From positions 62,001-126,000 of the forward strand of contig JBFWPT010000001.1 of assembly GCA_050249835.1 (NCBI GenBank): a stretch of 64,000 bases of DNA, given 5' to 3'. Shown here piece after piece: positions 33,701 to 41,961 of this stretch. Position 1 is the stretch's first letter. Every line of letters begins with the position of its first letter. The notes beneath the pieces were generated by a model, which was not told the DNA's origin, did not search any database, and saw nothing but the letters and a program-made list of their open reading frames with translations. The position numbers and the translations under genes are program-made. The stretch is from Miltoncostaea sp050249835 (GTDB taxonomy: Bacteria > Actinomycetota > Thermoleophilia > Miltoncostaeales > Miltoncostaeaceae).

Positions 33701-33955
33701 GGCGACGACCTCCCCGTCGTCCTCGCCCCGGGCGAGCGCGAGGGTCGCGACGGCGTCGGCCGCCATCCGCGCCACGAGGGCGGGGGTGAACGGCACCGAG
33801 CCGCCGGGCGCGTCGCGCACGGTCACGCCGAGGTCGCCGGCGGGAAGGCCCGCCAGGACCGCGTCCAGGTCCACACCGCCGCGCTCGGGCGCGGGCAGGG
33901 CCGCCGCGCGCTTCAGCTCCAGGTCGCCCAGGATCTCCGCGAAGTCGATCATCAT
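30788..33955 (-). CDS. nrdA: Ribonucleoside-diphosphate reductase, class I large subunit
   Basis: The protein has 1055 residues. ATG 33955 is preceded by GAGGAG. It reduces ribonucleotides to deoxyribonucleotides with NrdB. An ATP-cone follows an N-terminal extension (about 150-235: RSGHVVAWREAKIETAVRKAF). Active-site cysteines are present in SSCYLY (about residue 484), SNLCTEI (about 698) and AVCNLGSI; the tyrosine relay is TTYYLRT (about 1017). The C-terminus ends in DCEACQ, the redox pair that passes electrons from thioredoxin. At over 1000 residues it is long, because of the 140-residue N-terminal extension, possibly a degenerate second cone. It follows nrdB by 11 bp, and both are under a B12 riboswitch. 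Confidence 0.95.
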   Translation of the reverse strand: MMIDFAEILGDLELKRAAALPAPERGGVDLDAVLAGLPAGDLGVTVRDAPGGSVPFTPALVARMAADAVATLALARGEDDGEVVAGPAVVRAAVADVVARLDEDARGGEVTLHDLSALVEAALIRDGRFEVAKALVMRRALPSQAPETAGGPRVIRRSGHVVAWREAKIETAVRKAFLSHGADPAPAAAIARRVSERASALGSAYVPIETVQDIVQEELVMGGHMRVAERYILYRAERAMLRARERSAAPAPVADLAVTEDDGSAGVWDGEDLRERIRFASIGLDLVLDPDRIEAELRRSLHPGIARREIGRVVILNAKALVERDAEFSRFAGRVLLTHVYEETLGWDIRRDGIGGLRDAHRRGLRAALERGARVGRIDPALLGFDLGRLADALDPTADLDFDFLGIQTLYDRYLVTDKTGGATVRIEAPQVFWMRVAMGVCLNEQDDREGRVIDLYSAYKDRRFCSSTPTLFNAGTPHSQLSSCYLYVVDDSLESIMQRGIAENAMCSKWAGGLGGSWTRVRGTGSHIRGTNGESQGLVPFLKLHNDQLVAVNQGGKRAGSGCAYLEAWHNDIRDFLELRRGTGDERRRTHDMNTAVWVPDLFMERVEARGDWTLFRSSEVPDLHETYGAAFRARYEEYERQAAAGAIHGETIPALELWKAMLRMLFETGHPWITFKDPCNVRSPQDHAGVVHSSNLCTEITLNTSADETAVCNLGSIVIDRHLDEHGEIDHARLRETVRVAVRALDDVIDVNFYPTEAAARSNARHRPVGLGVMGLQYALYRKGIAFASPEAVEFSDEMMEAIAFHAYEASSDLAAERGRYPSYEGSKWDRGILPQDTLDLLEAERGQPMEVPRGGRLDWTPLRAKVAAQGMRNSNVLAIAPTATIANIMGTSPCIEPLYKNLFAKSNLSGDFTVLNPFLVRDLKEAGAWGPQVADQIKYFDGDLREVEGIPAAIRDRYPTAFDIEPGWLIDAAARRAKWIDQSQSLNLFLGSPDMRAMSHMYRRAWRAGLKTTYYLRTLGASSIDKSSVARREEAPAPSCPVDAGPDCEACQ

Positions 33956-33966
33956 CCGTCCGCTCC

Positions 33967-35052
33967 TCACAGCTCGTCGTCGGCGACCAGGGCGAGCGAG
34001 GACGCCCGCTGGTACTCGGTCACGCGCCCCTCGAAGAAGTTCTGCTCCTTGCGCACGTCCATCAGCTCGGACAACCAGGGCAGGGGGTTCGGGGCGCCGG
34101 GGGTGAGCGGCTCGATGCCGAGGCTCTCGAGCCGCCGGTCGGCGACGTGGTCGATGTAGCCGGCGAACTCCTCGCGGGAGAGGCCGACGGCCTCCACCGG
34201 CAGGCAGTCGTCGATGAACCGCTTCTCGAGCGCGACCGCCTCGGCCATCAGGCCGCGCAGCTCCGCCCGGAACGCGGGGGTCCAGATCTCGGGGTTCTCC
34301 GCGGCGATCTCCAGCAGCAGCCGCCGGAACAGCTCGATGTGGTTCGACTCGTCGCGGAGCGTGTACCGGAACATCGTCCCGATGCCCGGCAGCTTCCCCT
34401 GCCGGTACAGCGACAGGATCATCCCGAACAGCCCGTAGAACTGGGTGCCCTCCATGCACTGGCCGAACACGAAGACGTTGGTGGCCAGCAGCCGCTTCGC
34501 GTCCGGGCCGGTCATGTCCAGGTCGCGGCGCAGGTCGCGCGAGATGCGGGTCACGAACGCGTTCTTGTCCGCGATCGACGGGATGTCGTCGAACATCGCC
34601 TCGCACTCGTGCGGGTCGATCCCGAGCGACGAGATCATGTAGAGCAGCGAGTCCGCGTGGATGTTCTCCTCGTGGGCGTGGCGGCCCAGGACGAGCTTGA
34701 GCTCGGACGCGGTGACGAGTTCGCGGACGACGTGGATGACGTTGTCGCCCACGATCCCCTCGGCCGCCGAGAAGTAGCCGATGCCCATCCGGATGATCCA
34801 GCGGTCGATGTCCGACAGCGTCCCGGCGGCGCGCCACTGCTCGACGTCCCGCTGCATCGGGACGTCCTCGGGCTCCCAGTGGTTCGCCTTCATGGCGCGG
34901 TACAGCTCGTACGCCCACGTGTAGCGCAGGGGGAGCAGGTTGAAGGTCATGGTCTCCCGCCCGCCGATGACGCGCTTGGCCGCGAGGGCCTCCTCGGCGC
35001 GGTCCTGGTCGAGGACGAAGGTGCGGGGACCCAGGGAATAGGTCTTCTTCAC
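33967..35052 (-). CDS. nrdB: Ribonucleoside-diphosphate reductase, small subunit, Tyr-less (class Ic-like)
   Basis: The protein has 361 residues. The start is GTG 35052 (MKKTYSLG), 13 nt after a GGAGGAGG; the longer open frame upstream translates the riboswitch. Metal ligands are all present: Glu98 (FSAAEGIVG), Glu129 and His132 (EENIH), Glu201 (EGTQFY), Glu235 and His238 (DESNH). The position of the radical Tyr (four after the His of ExxH) is Leu136. The C-terminal Tyr for radical transfer is present (VTEYQRASSL). R2 proteins without the Tyr use an Mn/Fe cofactor (class Ic). It provides the one-electron oxidant to NrdA, encoded 11 bp downstream. Confidence 0.93.
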   Translation of the reverse strand: MKKTYSLGPRTFVLDQDRAEEALAAKRVIGGRETMTFNLLPLRYTWAYELYRAMKANHWEPEDVPMQRDVEQWRAAGTLSDIDRWIIRMGIGYFSAAEGIVGDNVIHVVRELVTASELKLVLGRHAHEENIHADSLLYMISSLGIDPHECEAMFDDIPSIADKNAFVTRISRDLRRDLDMTGPDAKRLLATNVFVFGQCMEGTQFYGLFGMILSLYRQGKLPGIGTMFRYTLRDESNHIELFRRLLLEIAAENPEIWTPAFRAELRGLMAEAVALEKRFIDDCLPVEAVGLSREEFAGYIDHVADRRLESLGIEPLTPGAPNPLPWLSELMDVRKEQNFFEGRVTEYQRASSLALVADDEL

Positions 35053-35057
35053 GGCGG

Positions 35058-35071
35058 CCCCTCCTCCGGGG
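35058..35071 (-). promoter_or_regulatory. nrdB: Hairpin presenting the nrdB ribosome binding site
   Basis: CCCC and GGGG flank GGAGGA on the minus strand, so the nrdB Shine-Dalgarno lies in the loop of a small stem, 5 nt before GTG. It lies about 15 nt past the B12 aptamer and could be the expression platform; pairing upstream with the aptamer would change access. Confidence 0.4.
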
Positions 35072-35084
35072 ACTCGTCCATTTG

Positions 35085-35212
35085 GCGCGGACGGGTCGAC
35101 CGGGCTCGTCGCTCCGCCGGGGCGGAGGGCATCACCGTTGCGGGACAGCGCCGGGATCTCACCGGACTTCGCTCTCATCCACGCCCCCCCATCGAGGGGC
35201 CCGGGGGACCCT
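35085..35212 (-). promoter_or_regulatory. Cobalamin (B12) riboswitch ahead of nrdBA
   Basis: The leader has the core of the cobalamin aptamer: AGTCCGGTGAGATCCCGGCG, then CTGTCCCGCAACGGTGA, and the 3' element ACGAGCCCGGTCGACC. It begins with a GGTCCCCCGGG stem. The central helices found in the metE copy (CACTG/GGGAAGG) are missing, so this is the shorter type. B12 binding should shut down nrdBA, as known for the Streptomyces nrdABS operon. Confidence 0.85.
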
Positions 35213-35259
35213 AGACGGGGCGCCGGACGGAGCCCCGGAGGGGCCCCGCCCGGCCTCGC

Positions 35260-37533
35260 CTACACCGGCAGCGCCGCCCGGCGGCGGCCCGCCGCGGAGA
35301 CCATGTTCTGCAGGGCCTCCGTCGTCTCGGCCCAGCCGCGCGTCTTGAGGCCGCAGTCCGGGTTCACCCAGAGGCGGTCCCGGCCGACGCGCTCCTCGGC
35401 CAGCGCGAGCAGCTCCTCCATCTCCTCCGCCGACGGCACGCGCGGGGAGTGGATGTCGTAGACGCCGGGCCCGACGTCGCCGGGGTACTCGACCTCGGCG
35501 AAGGCGTCGAGCAGCTCCATGCCGGAGCGGGACGCCTCGATCGAGATGACGTCGGCGTCCAGCCGGGCCACGTGGTCCATGATCCCGTTGAACTCCGAGT
35601 AGCACATGTGCGTGTGCACCTGGGTCTCGTCGCGCACCGCGGCCGTGGTGAGGCGGAAGCAGTCCACCGCCCAGCGCAGGTAGTCGTCCTGGTCGGCCCT
35701 GCGCAGGGGCAGGCCCTCGCGCAGGGCGGCCTCGTCCACCTGGATCACCGCGGCGCCGGCCGCCTCCAGGTCGCGCACCTCGTCCTGCAGCGCCAGCGCG
35801 ATCTGCGCGCAGGTGTCCCGGCGGGGCTGGTCGTCGCGCACGAACGACCACTGCAGGATCGTCACCGGGCCGGTGAGCATCCCCTTCATCGGCCGCTCGG
35901 TGAGCGACTGCGCGAAGCGCCACCAGGCGACGGTCATCGGCGCCGGGCGGGAGACGTCGCCGAACAGGATCGGCGGCTTCACGCAGCGGCTCCCGTAGGA
36001 CTGGACCCAGCCCCACCGCGAGAACGCGAACCCGCGGAGCCGCTCGCCGAAGTGCTCGACCATGTCGTTGCGCTCCGGCTCGCCGTGCACGAGCACGTCC
36101 AGGCCGAGGCGCTCCTGGGCCCGCACCACCTCCTCCACCCGCTCCTCCAGGAAGGCCTGGTAGCGCGCGGGCTCCAGGCGGCCGTCCTTCAGGTCGCGCC
36201 GCGCCTGCCGGATCTCCGCCGTCTGGGGGAACGACCCGATGGTGGTCGTCGGCAGCTCGGGTAGGCCGAGCCGCGCGCGCTGGACCTCGCGGCGCGCGTC
36301 GAGCGGGGTGTCCCGGTCGTGGTCCTCCGGCCGCAGCGCGGCGGCGCGGGCCCGCACGTCCGGGTCGTTGGTGCGGCGGCTGCCCGACCGGGCCTCGCGG
36401 CGCCGCCGGTTGTCCTGCAGCAGCGCGTCCCGCGCGCCCGGGTCGGCGACGCACCGGCCGAGCGTCTCCAGCTCCGCGAGCTTCTCCTCCGCGAACGCGA
36501 GCCACTCGCGCACGTCGGCGGGGATCGCGTCCTCGCGGGCGGCCGCGTAGGGGACGTGGAGCAGGGAGCACGACGGCGCGATGGTCACGCGGTCCGTGCC
36601 CAGCGCCGCCACGGCCTCGTCGATCCACCCGAGCGCCCGGTCCAGGTCGGACACCCAGACGTTGCGGCCGTCCACCACGCCCAGCGAGAGGCGGGTGGCG
36701 CCGGACGCCGCCAGCGCCCGGAGGGCCGGCGCGAGCTGGTCCGGCCCGCGCACCAGGTCGAGGTGGACCTCGCCCAGCCCGAGCCGGGCCAGCCGGCCGA
36801 CGACGCCGTCGTCGAGCGGCGCGAAGTAGGTGGCGACGCAGATCGACGGGCCCCCGGACGCCGCGAGCGCGCCGAGCGCCGTCAGCGCCGCGTCCGCCTC
36901 CTCGCCGGTCGGGTCGAGCGCGAGGCACGGCTCGTCGATCTGCACCTCCTCCACGCCGGCCGTCGCGAGCGCGGCGAGCAGCTCGGCGTACACGGGCACG
37001 AGCGCGGCCAGTGCCTCCAGCGGTCGCTCCAGGCCCTTCGACAGGCGCACGAAGCTGTAGGGGCCGACGAGCACCGGCCGGGTGGCGATGCCGATCGCCC
37101 GGGCCTCCTCGGCCTGCGCGACCCAGCGTTCCGGGCGCGCCCGGAAGGCCTGCCCGTCGTGCAGCTCCGGCACCAGGTAGTGGTAGTTGGTGTCGAGCCA
37201 CTTGGTCATCTCGAGCGGGCGGACCCCCTCCCGCCCGCGCGCCATGGCGAAGTAGGCGTCCAGGCCCTCGGTGCCCGGCCCGCCGAAGCGCTCCGGGATC
37301 GCGTCGAGGCCCCACGCGGTGTCGAGGACGTGGTCGTACAGGGAGGAGTCCCCCGAGGGGATGACGTCGACCCCGGCGTCGCGGGCGCGCCTCCAGGTGT
37401 CCGCCCGGAGGGCGGCGGCCGTCGCCTGCAGCTCGTCGGCGCCGGCCCTGCCGGCCCAGTGCGCTTCCAGGGCGGCCTTCAGCTCGCGGTCGGGTCCCAC
37501 GCGGGGGAACCCGAGGACGGCGATGCGTGCCAT
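35260..37533 (-). CDS. metE: Cobalamin-independent methionine synthase
   Basis: The 757-residue enzyme transfers a methyl group from 5-methyltetrahydropteroyl-polyglutamate to homocysteine. ATG 37533 starts the conserved MARIAVLGFPRVGPDRELK. The C-terminal catalytic barrel includes TTTIGSFPQTAEIR, and zinc ligands in THMCYSEF (about residue 640), a Glu, and NPDCGLKTR (about 726). The N-terminal half is the degenerate duplicate barrel. It stands behind its own cobalamin riboswitch, so it is made when B12 is lacking and MetH cannot work. Downstream on the same strand, 207 bp away, is nrdBA with a second B12 leader. Confidence 0.96.
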   Translation of the reverse strand: MARIAVLGFPRVGPDRELKAALEAHWAGRAGADELQATAAALRADTWRRARDAGVDVIPSGDSSLYDHVLDTAWGLDAIPERFGGPGTEGLDAYFAMARGREGVRPLEMTKWLDTNYHYLVPELHDGQAFRARPERWVAQAEEARAIGIATRPVLVGPYSFVRLSKGLERPLEALAALVPVYAELLAALATAGVEEVQIDEPCLALDPTGEEADAALTALGALAASGGPSICVATYFAPLDDGVVGRLARLGLGEVHLDLVRGPDQLAPALRALAASGATRLSLGVVDGRNVWVSDLDRALGWIDEAVAALGTDRVTIAPSCSLLHVPYAAAREDAIPADVREWLAFAEEKLAELETLGRCVADPGARDALLQDNRRRREARSGSRRTNDPDVRARAAALRPEDHDRDTPLDARREVQRARLGLPELPTTTIGSFPQTAEIRQARRDLKDGRLEPARYQAFLEERVEEVVRAQERLGLDVLVHGEPERNDMVEHFGERLRGFAFSRWGWVQSYGSRCVKPPILFGDVSRPAPMTVAWWRFAQSLTERPMKGMLTGPVTILQWSFVRDDQPRRDTCAQIALALQDEVRDLEAAGAAVIQVDEAALREGLPLRRADQDDYLRWAVDCFRLTTAAVRDETQVHTHMCYSEFNGIMDHVARLDADVISIEASRSGMELLDAFAEVEYPGDVGPGVYDIHSPRVPSAEEMEELLALAEERVGRDRLWVNPDCGLKTRGWAETTEALQNMVSAAGRRRAALPV

Positions 37534-37611
37534 CGTGTCGTGCTCCGTTTCGTCCGGCGATCCGGAACGCGGGATCGCGGTGAGCGTTGCGAGGGGCACG
37601 GGGCCCCGCGC

Positions 37612-37790
37612 GGAGACGACAGGTCTTCGGGCTCGGATGCGATCGAGACGACCGCCTTCCCAGGCCTCACGGCCCAGTGGCGCTCATCGCCGTCCCGCAC
37701 ATCCCCACCGCTGCGCGTCAGCTCCGGACTCTGAACCGGATTCCCTGGCCCCCGGGGGGGCGCGATCGACTCCGCGGCCAGCCTACCGCG
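37612..37790 (-). promoter_or_regulatory. Cobalamin (B12) riboswitch ahead of metE
   Basis: All conserved blocks appear in order: AGGGAATCCGGTTCAGAGTCC, GAGCTGACGCGCAGCGGTG, GCCACTG, TGGGAAGGC and the 3' box CCGAGCCCGAAGACCTG. It begins just after the stop codon of the NHL-repeat gene (37801), so its promoter must lie within that gene's 3' end. Downstream, CGGGGCCCCG and neighbouring GC arms may be the terminator or anti-SD part of the switch. It controls a B12-independent enzyme, as expected. Confidence 0.9.
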
Positions 37791-37800
37791 GCGCGCCGCG

Positions 37801-39729
37801 TCAGCGCACGCGCACCGCCACCGTCCCCACGGTGACGGTGCCCGACCGGAGCACGCACGTGTACCGCCCCGACGGGAAGCGCGACCCGGCCGGCGCGATG
37901 ACGCCGGAGACGCGCCGGGTGCGCGGCTTGCTCACCCGCGGCAGCGTCCCGCCCGGGACGCGCCACTGGGTGGTGAGCGCCCGTGCGCGGCCCTTCGCGG
38001 GCAGGACGGCGAAGTCGAAGGTGCAGAACATGCGCCGCGCCGTCCGCGGGAGCACCGTCGCCCGCGGCCCGTTCTGGACGGCCGAGCCGAAGGAGCGCCG
38101 CAGGATGCCCTGCGGCGGGGCGGCGATCGTCACGCGGCCGGCGGGTGCCCCGCCGACGCTCACGGCGTAGACCCCGGGCGCGAGCGTGCGCGGCAGGGCG
38201 ATGCGCGTCCGGGTGAAGGCGCCGGCGGCCGGCAGCGGGAGGGTCAGCGCCGCGGAGGTCGCCAGCCCGCTCACCGCCGGGCCGCTGCGGCGGGTGAGGG
38301 TCACCTGCACGGAGCCCGCGGCGGTCGTGGAGCCGGTCAGGAGGATCGACGCCCGCAGGCGGCCGCCGCGGTATGCCCCCGCGACGGTCGCCCGCTGCAC
38401 GGTCACGACCGGCGGCGGGGGCGGCGCGGCGGGCACCTGCACCACACGCGAGGAGGTCGCCAGGGCGCCCGAGTCGTCGCGGACCGTCAGCGTCACGGTG
38501 TACGCGCCGGCGGCCGCGTAGACGCGGGTGGCGGCCGGGCCCGTGGCCGTCGCGCCGTCGCCGAACGACCACGACCACGCGATGATCGCCTCGTTCGCCT
38601 GCCCGGAGGGCGATCCCGAGCCGTCCACCTGCAGGGTCAGCGGCGCCGGCGTCGCGGCGGTGAACACGGCAGAGGGGGCCACGTTGAGCACGCGCCGCAC
38701 GCGGTTGCCCGCCCCGGCGGAGATGAGGAGGGAACCGCCCGGGTCCACGGCCACGCCGCTCGGGCGCGCGAGCGCGGCCACCGCGGGGCCGCCGTCGCCG
38801 GAGTCGTCGCTGGGGGTGCCGTTGCCGGCGATGCGCCGGATGAGCCCGCTCGCCACCTTGGTCACGCACCCCTGCGCCGCGATGTAGACGTTGCCGCCCG
38901 CGTCGACCGCCACCTGCTGGGGGAAGTCGAGGTGCGTGCCGCCCGCGTCGGCCGGGGCGATGGGGCAGGTGGCCCCCGAGCCGGAGTCGTTGCCGGCGAT
39001 GGTGCGGATGACCCCGTTCGGGTCGATGTGCCGCACGCGGTTGTTGCCGCTGTCGGCCACGACCAGGCCGCCACCGGGGACGATGGCGACGTCGCGCGGC
39101 CCGAACAGCTCGGCCGACGCGGCCAGCCCGCCGTCGCCCGAGAAGCCGATGCCCCCCGTCCCGGCGACCGTGCGGATGATGCCGTCGGGGCCGACGCGCC
39201 GGACGCGGTTCCCGCCGGACTCGGCGATGTAGATGGTGCCGTCCGTGTCCACCGCCACGCCACGCGGGTCGTCGAGTTGCGCCGCGGTGGCGAGGATGCC
39301 GTCGCCGTTGTACCCGGCGGTGCCGGTGCCCGCCACGGGGGTCCGCGTGCCGGCGGGGCTCACGCGGTAGACCACCTGGTCGCTCGCGCCCGCCACGTAG
39401 ACGTCGCCCTGCGCGTCCGCGGCGACGTCGGCCGGCTCGCCGAACGGCCCGCCCGTGGAGCGGATGGTCCCGTCGGGGTCGACGACCCGCACGGCGCCGT
39501 TGCCCCCGTCGGCGATGTAGATGCGCCCCGCCGCGTCGGTCGCGATGCCCTGGGGCGCGTTGAGCTGCGCCAGGATCGCGGGCCCGCCGTCGCCGGCGCC
39601 CCCCGCGGTGCCCGTGCCCACGATGCGGCTGATCGGGTCGGTCGGCACGACGGCCCCGGCGGGCGCGGCGGCCACGGCGAGGGCGGCGCAGCCGGCGGCG
39701 AGCAGTGCGAGGCGGCGGACGGGTGCCAC
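37801..39729 (-). CDS. Secreted NHL-repeat and PKD-domain protein
   Basis: The 642-residue protein has a signal peptide (LALLAAGCAALAVAAAPAGA) followed by five to six NHL repeats (for example QLNAPQGIATDAAGRIYIADGGN, LDDPRGVAVDTDGTIYIAESGGNRVRRV) that form a beta-propeller. A PKD domain follows (about 350-430: AWSWSFGDGATATGPAATRVY ... AYTVTLTVRDDSG). The C-terminal 200 residues are beta-rich without a known family, with two Cys that may pair. It probably acts at the cell surface. Its 3' end should contain the promoter for the metE riboswitch transcript. Confidence 0.82.
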   Translation of the reverse strand: MAPVRRLALLAAGCAALAVAAAPAGAVVPTDPISRIVGTGTAGGAGDGGPAILAQLNAPQGIATDAAGRIYIADGGNGAVRVVDPDGTIRSTGGPFGEPADVAADAQGDVYVAGASDQVVYRVSPAGTRTPVAGTGTAGYNGDGILATAAQLDDPRGVAVDTDGTIYIAESGGNRVRRVGPDGIIRTVAGTGGIGFSGDGGLAASAELFGPRDVAIVPGGGLVVADSGNNRVRHIDPNGVIRTIAGNDSGSGATCPIAPADAGGTHLDFPQQVAVDAGGNVYIAAQGCVTKVASGLIRRIAGNGTPSDDSGDGGPAVAALARPSGVAVDPGGSLLISAGAGNRVRRVLNVAPSAVFTAATPAPLTLQVDGSGSPSGQANEAIIAWSWSFGDGATATGPAATRVYAAAGAYTVTLTVRDDSGALATSSRVVQVPAAPPPPPVVTVQRATVAGAYRGGRLRASILLTGSTTAAGSVQVTLTRRSGPAVSGLATSAALTLPLPAAGAFTRTRIALPRTLAPGVYAVSVGGAPAGRVTIAAPPQGILRRSFGSAVQNGPRATVLPRTARRMFCTFDFAVLPAKGRARALTTQWRVPGGTLPRVSKPRTRRVSGVIAPAGSRFPSGRYTCVLRSGTVTVGTVAVRVR

Positions 39730-39782
39730 GGGGTCTCCTCGGTCCCGGGTCGGTCCTTCCTAGGCCGACCGGCCGGGGGGTG

Positions 39783-40877
39783 TCAAGCGGCTGAGGCCGG
39801 CTCCCGCAGGATCTGCCGTCGCAGCGCCTCGACGCCCGCGGCGAGCAGCGCGAGCAGGATCACGACGCCGAGCAGTTGCCGGCCGGTGGACGGCCCGTTC
39901 AGCAGCACGATGAGCACGATCAGCGCCAGGACCCCGTAGAGGATCGCCGGGCGGGTGGCGACCGGCCGTGACCAGCGGCGCACGGTGGCGGCCCACCGGT
40001 ACGGGCCCGCGAGCAGCGCGCCCACCAGGGCGAGGGCGCCGTACAGGATCAACGCCACGGCGATGTCGCGCAGCAGGCTGGTGCCGATGAGCCACGTCGC
40101 CCATCCGGCGTCCTCGCCGGTCGGTTCGGTGAGCGCCGCGACCAGCGCTCCGCCCACCAGGTGGCGCGCCACCAGCAGCACCAGGCCGGAGGCGATGAAG
40201 GCCACCCCCGCGGCGAGCAGCATGCGCCGGCGGAAGCCCTCCGCCAGCCAGACGGCGACGGCAAGCAGGGCGATCACGAGCAGGACGAGGAGCATCGAGG
40301 TGCGGTTGAGGACGTCGAAGGCGTCCTGGGCGGCGCCGAGCTCGTCGCTGTGGAGGATGACGATCTGCCCGGCGTCCTCCGGGATGTCCGGCGTCACGCC
40401 GAGCCGTTGCGACACCCGGTCGATGAGGGGCTGGAGGTCGAGCACCACGTCCCCGCCGGTCGACTGGAGCGCGCCCTCCTCGTCGCCCTCCAGCAGGGCG
40501 ACGAGCTGGGTGTTCGCCACCCGGTTCGCCTCCCGCCAGAGGTTCGCGGCCTGGGGGGTCTGGAGCAGGCGGTCCGTGCCGTCCACGGCGGCCTGGCGCA
40601 GGAGCCCGCTCAGGGTGGGCACCGCGCCGGCCAGGACGGGGGGCAGGTCCTCCTGGAGCGAGGCCGCGACGTTGCCCTGGAAGACCGAGTCGACGATCCG
40701 CTCGGACAGCACGGCGCGCACGTCGTCGTTCTCCAGGATCTGCACGCTCGCGTCGGCCCAGGCGTCGGCGTCGAGGGCCTGGCGCTTCACCCACACCGTC
40801 AGGGACGAGACGACCAGGATCAGGATCGCGAGCCCGAAGGCGACCCAGGCGAGGATCGCGCGGCGCCGGGGCGTCAC
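39783..40877 (-). CDS. Membrane protein with four helices, YihY-linked
   Basis: The 364-residue protein starts at GTG 40877, overlapping the stop of the YihY/BrkB gene as GTGA. One helix lies near the N-terminus (ILAWVAFGLAILILVVSSLT), followed by an extracytoplasmic domain of about 180 residues (DADAWADASVQILENDDVRAVLSERIVDSVF ... QTPQAANLWREANRVANTQL) and then several helices. The outer domain resembles families of membrane proteins seen near integral-membrane permeases in Actinobacteria, but I cannot name it. It is co-transcribed with the YihY-like gene. Confidence 0.65.
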   Translation of the reverse strand: MTPRRRAILAWVAFGLAILILVVSSLTVWVKRQALDADAWADASVQILENDDVRAVLSERIVDSVFQGNVAASLQEDLPPVLAGAVPTLSGLLRQAAVDGTDRLLQTPQAANLWREANRVANTQLVALLEGDEEGALQSTGGDVVLDLQPLIDRVSQRLGVTPDIPEDAGQIVILHSDELGAAQDAFDVLNRTSMLLVLLVIALLAVAVWLAEGFRRRMLLAAGVAFIASGLVLLVARHLVGGALVAALTEPTGEDAGWATWLIGTSLLRDIAVALILYGALALVGALLAGPYRWAATVRRWSRPVATRPAILYGVLALIVLIVLLNGPSTGRQLLGVVILLALLAAGVEALRRQILREPASAA

Positions 40878-41848
40878 GGGGCCGACGCCTCGTGCCGGCG
40901 CAGCGAGGCCCGGGCCGCGCGGGCGGCCTCCTTCTCGCGCCACAGTTCCGCGTTCACCACCGCTCCTCCCACCATCAGACGGGCCAGGATGAAGAGCCAC
41001 AGCAGCAGAGTCAGCGCCGCGCCGATCGTGCCGTACACGGAGGTGGCCCGTTCGGCCCGGTCGGCGAGGTAGTAGACGGTCACCATGTGCAGGATCTCCA
41101 GTCCGACCGCCACGATCAATGCCCCGGGCACGAGTGCCCGCATGGGCGTGGGCCGGCGGGGCATGTACGCGGACACCCTCAGCCACACGATGAAGTAGAG
41201 GAGGATCGTCAGCAGGATCGCGACGAGGCCCCCGAGGGGCGACCGCTCGCGGATGAAGCCGACGAGGACGCTGGCCAGGCTGAGGCCGATGACGATGCCG
41301 AACAGCACACCGGAGGCCATCAGCGGGCGGGTCATCTTGTCGGGCGCCACGCCCCAGGCCGCCGCGTGCGCGATGCGCAGCGAGCGCACGGCGCCGATGC
41401 CCGCGTAGGCCGTGCCGAACAGGCCGAGGAGGATCGCGATCCACCAGCCGCGCTGCGAGGCGGCGTCCTTGAGCACGTCCGTGAGGAGGCTCTGCATCCC
41501 GAGGTCGCGGGCGAGCTTGTCCGGCGTCTCCTCGTCGAGCCCGGTGATCGCGCCGAGGATGCCCACCACCAGCAGCGCGTAGGGCAGGAGCCAGAGGAAC
41601 ATCCGGTAGGCGACCGCCCCGGCGAGGAGCCCCCCGAGCCGCTCGCGGTCGCGCTCGGCGATGGCGAACCCGGTGGCGACCGTGGCCGACCGCTCGCGGG
41701 CCTCGTCCGCGTAGCGGAGCGCGTCCTCCTTGCGGCGCTTCGCCAGCTCCTGGGCCGCGGCGATGCGGCCGGGGCGCGATCGCGGCGGATCGTCGTCGGC
41801 GTGGGTCGTGACGTCTCGGTCCGGAGGCTCCGCCACCCGCCGGAACAT
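40874..41848 (-). CDS. YihY/BrkB family inner-membrane protein
   Basis: The 324-residue protein has a charged N-terminal region (AAAQELAKRRKEDALRYADEA) and about six helices. The YihY pattern is present: LAGAVAYRMFLWLLPYALLV, VGWLR-like ILLTILLYFIVWLRVSAYMP, MRALVPGALIVAVGLEIL and YGTIGAALTLLLWLFILARLMVGGAVVNAEL. Members of the family (once called ribonuclease BN) are membrane proteins of unclear role, possibly transport. It is the first gene of a two-gene operon. Confidence 0.85.
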   Translation of the reverse strand: MFRRVAEPPDRDVTTHADDDPPRSRPGRIAAAQELAKRRKEDALRYADEARERSATVATGFAIAERDRERLGGLLAGAVAYRMFLWLLPYALLVVGILGAITGLDEETPDKLARDLGMQSLLTDVLKDAASQRGWWIAILLGLFGTAYAGIGAVRSLRIAHAAAWGVAPDKMTRPLMASGVLFGIVIGLSLASVLVGFIRERSPLGGLVAILLTILLYFIVWLRVSAYMPRRPTPMRALVPGALIVAVGLEILHMVTVYYLADRAERATSVYGTIGAALTLLLWLFILARLMVGGAVVNAELWREKEAARAARASLRRHEASAP

Positions 41849-41961
41849 ACGCCGGGACCCGGGCGCCCGCCAACGTCCCGTGGACCGCCTGCGGCCCCTC
41901 GGATAGCGTGCCTCCCGCCCGTCGCGCGGCGGGGAGGCACCGGACCGGACCGGAGGTGCGC

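Noticed and set aside
33967..35178. Longer nrdB with a 42-residue N-terminal extension
   Set aside because: Those codons translate the B12 aptamer; GTG 35052 has a strong ribosome site and fits the family.
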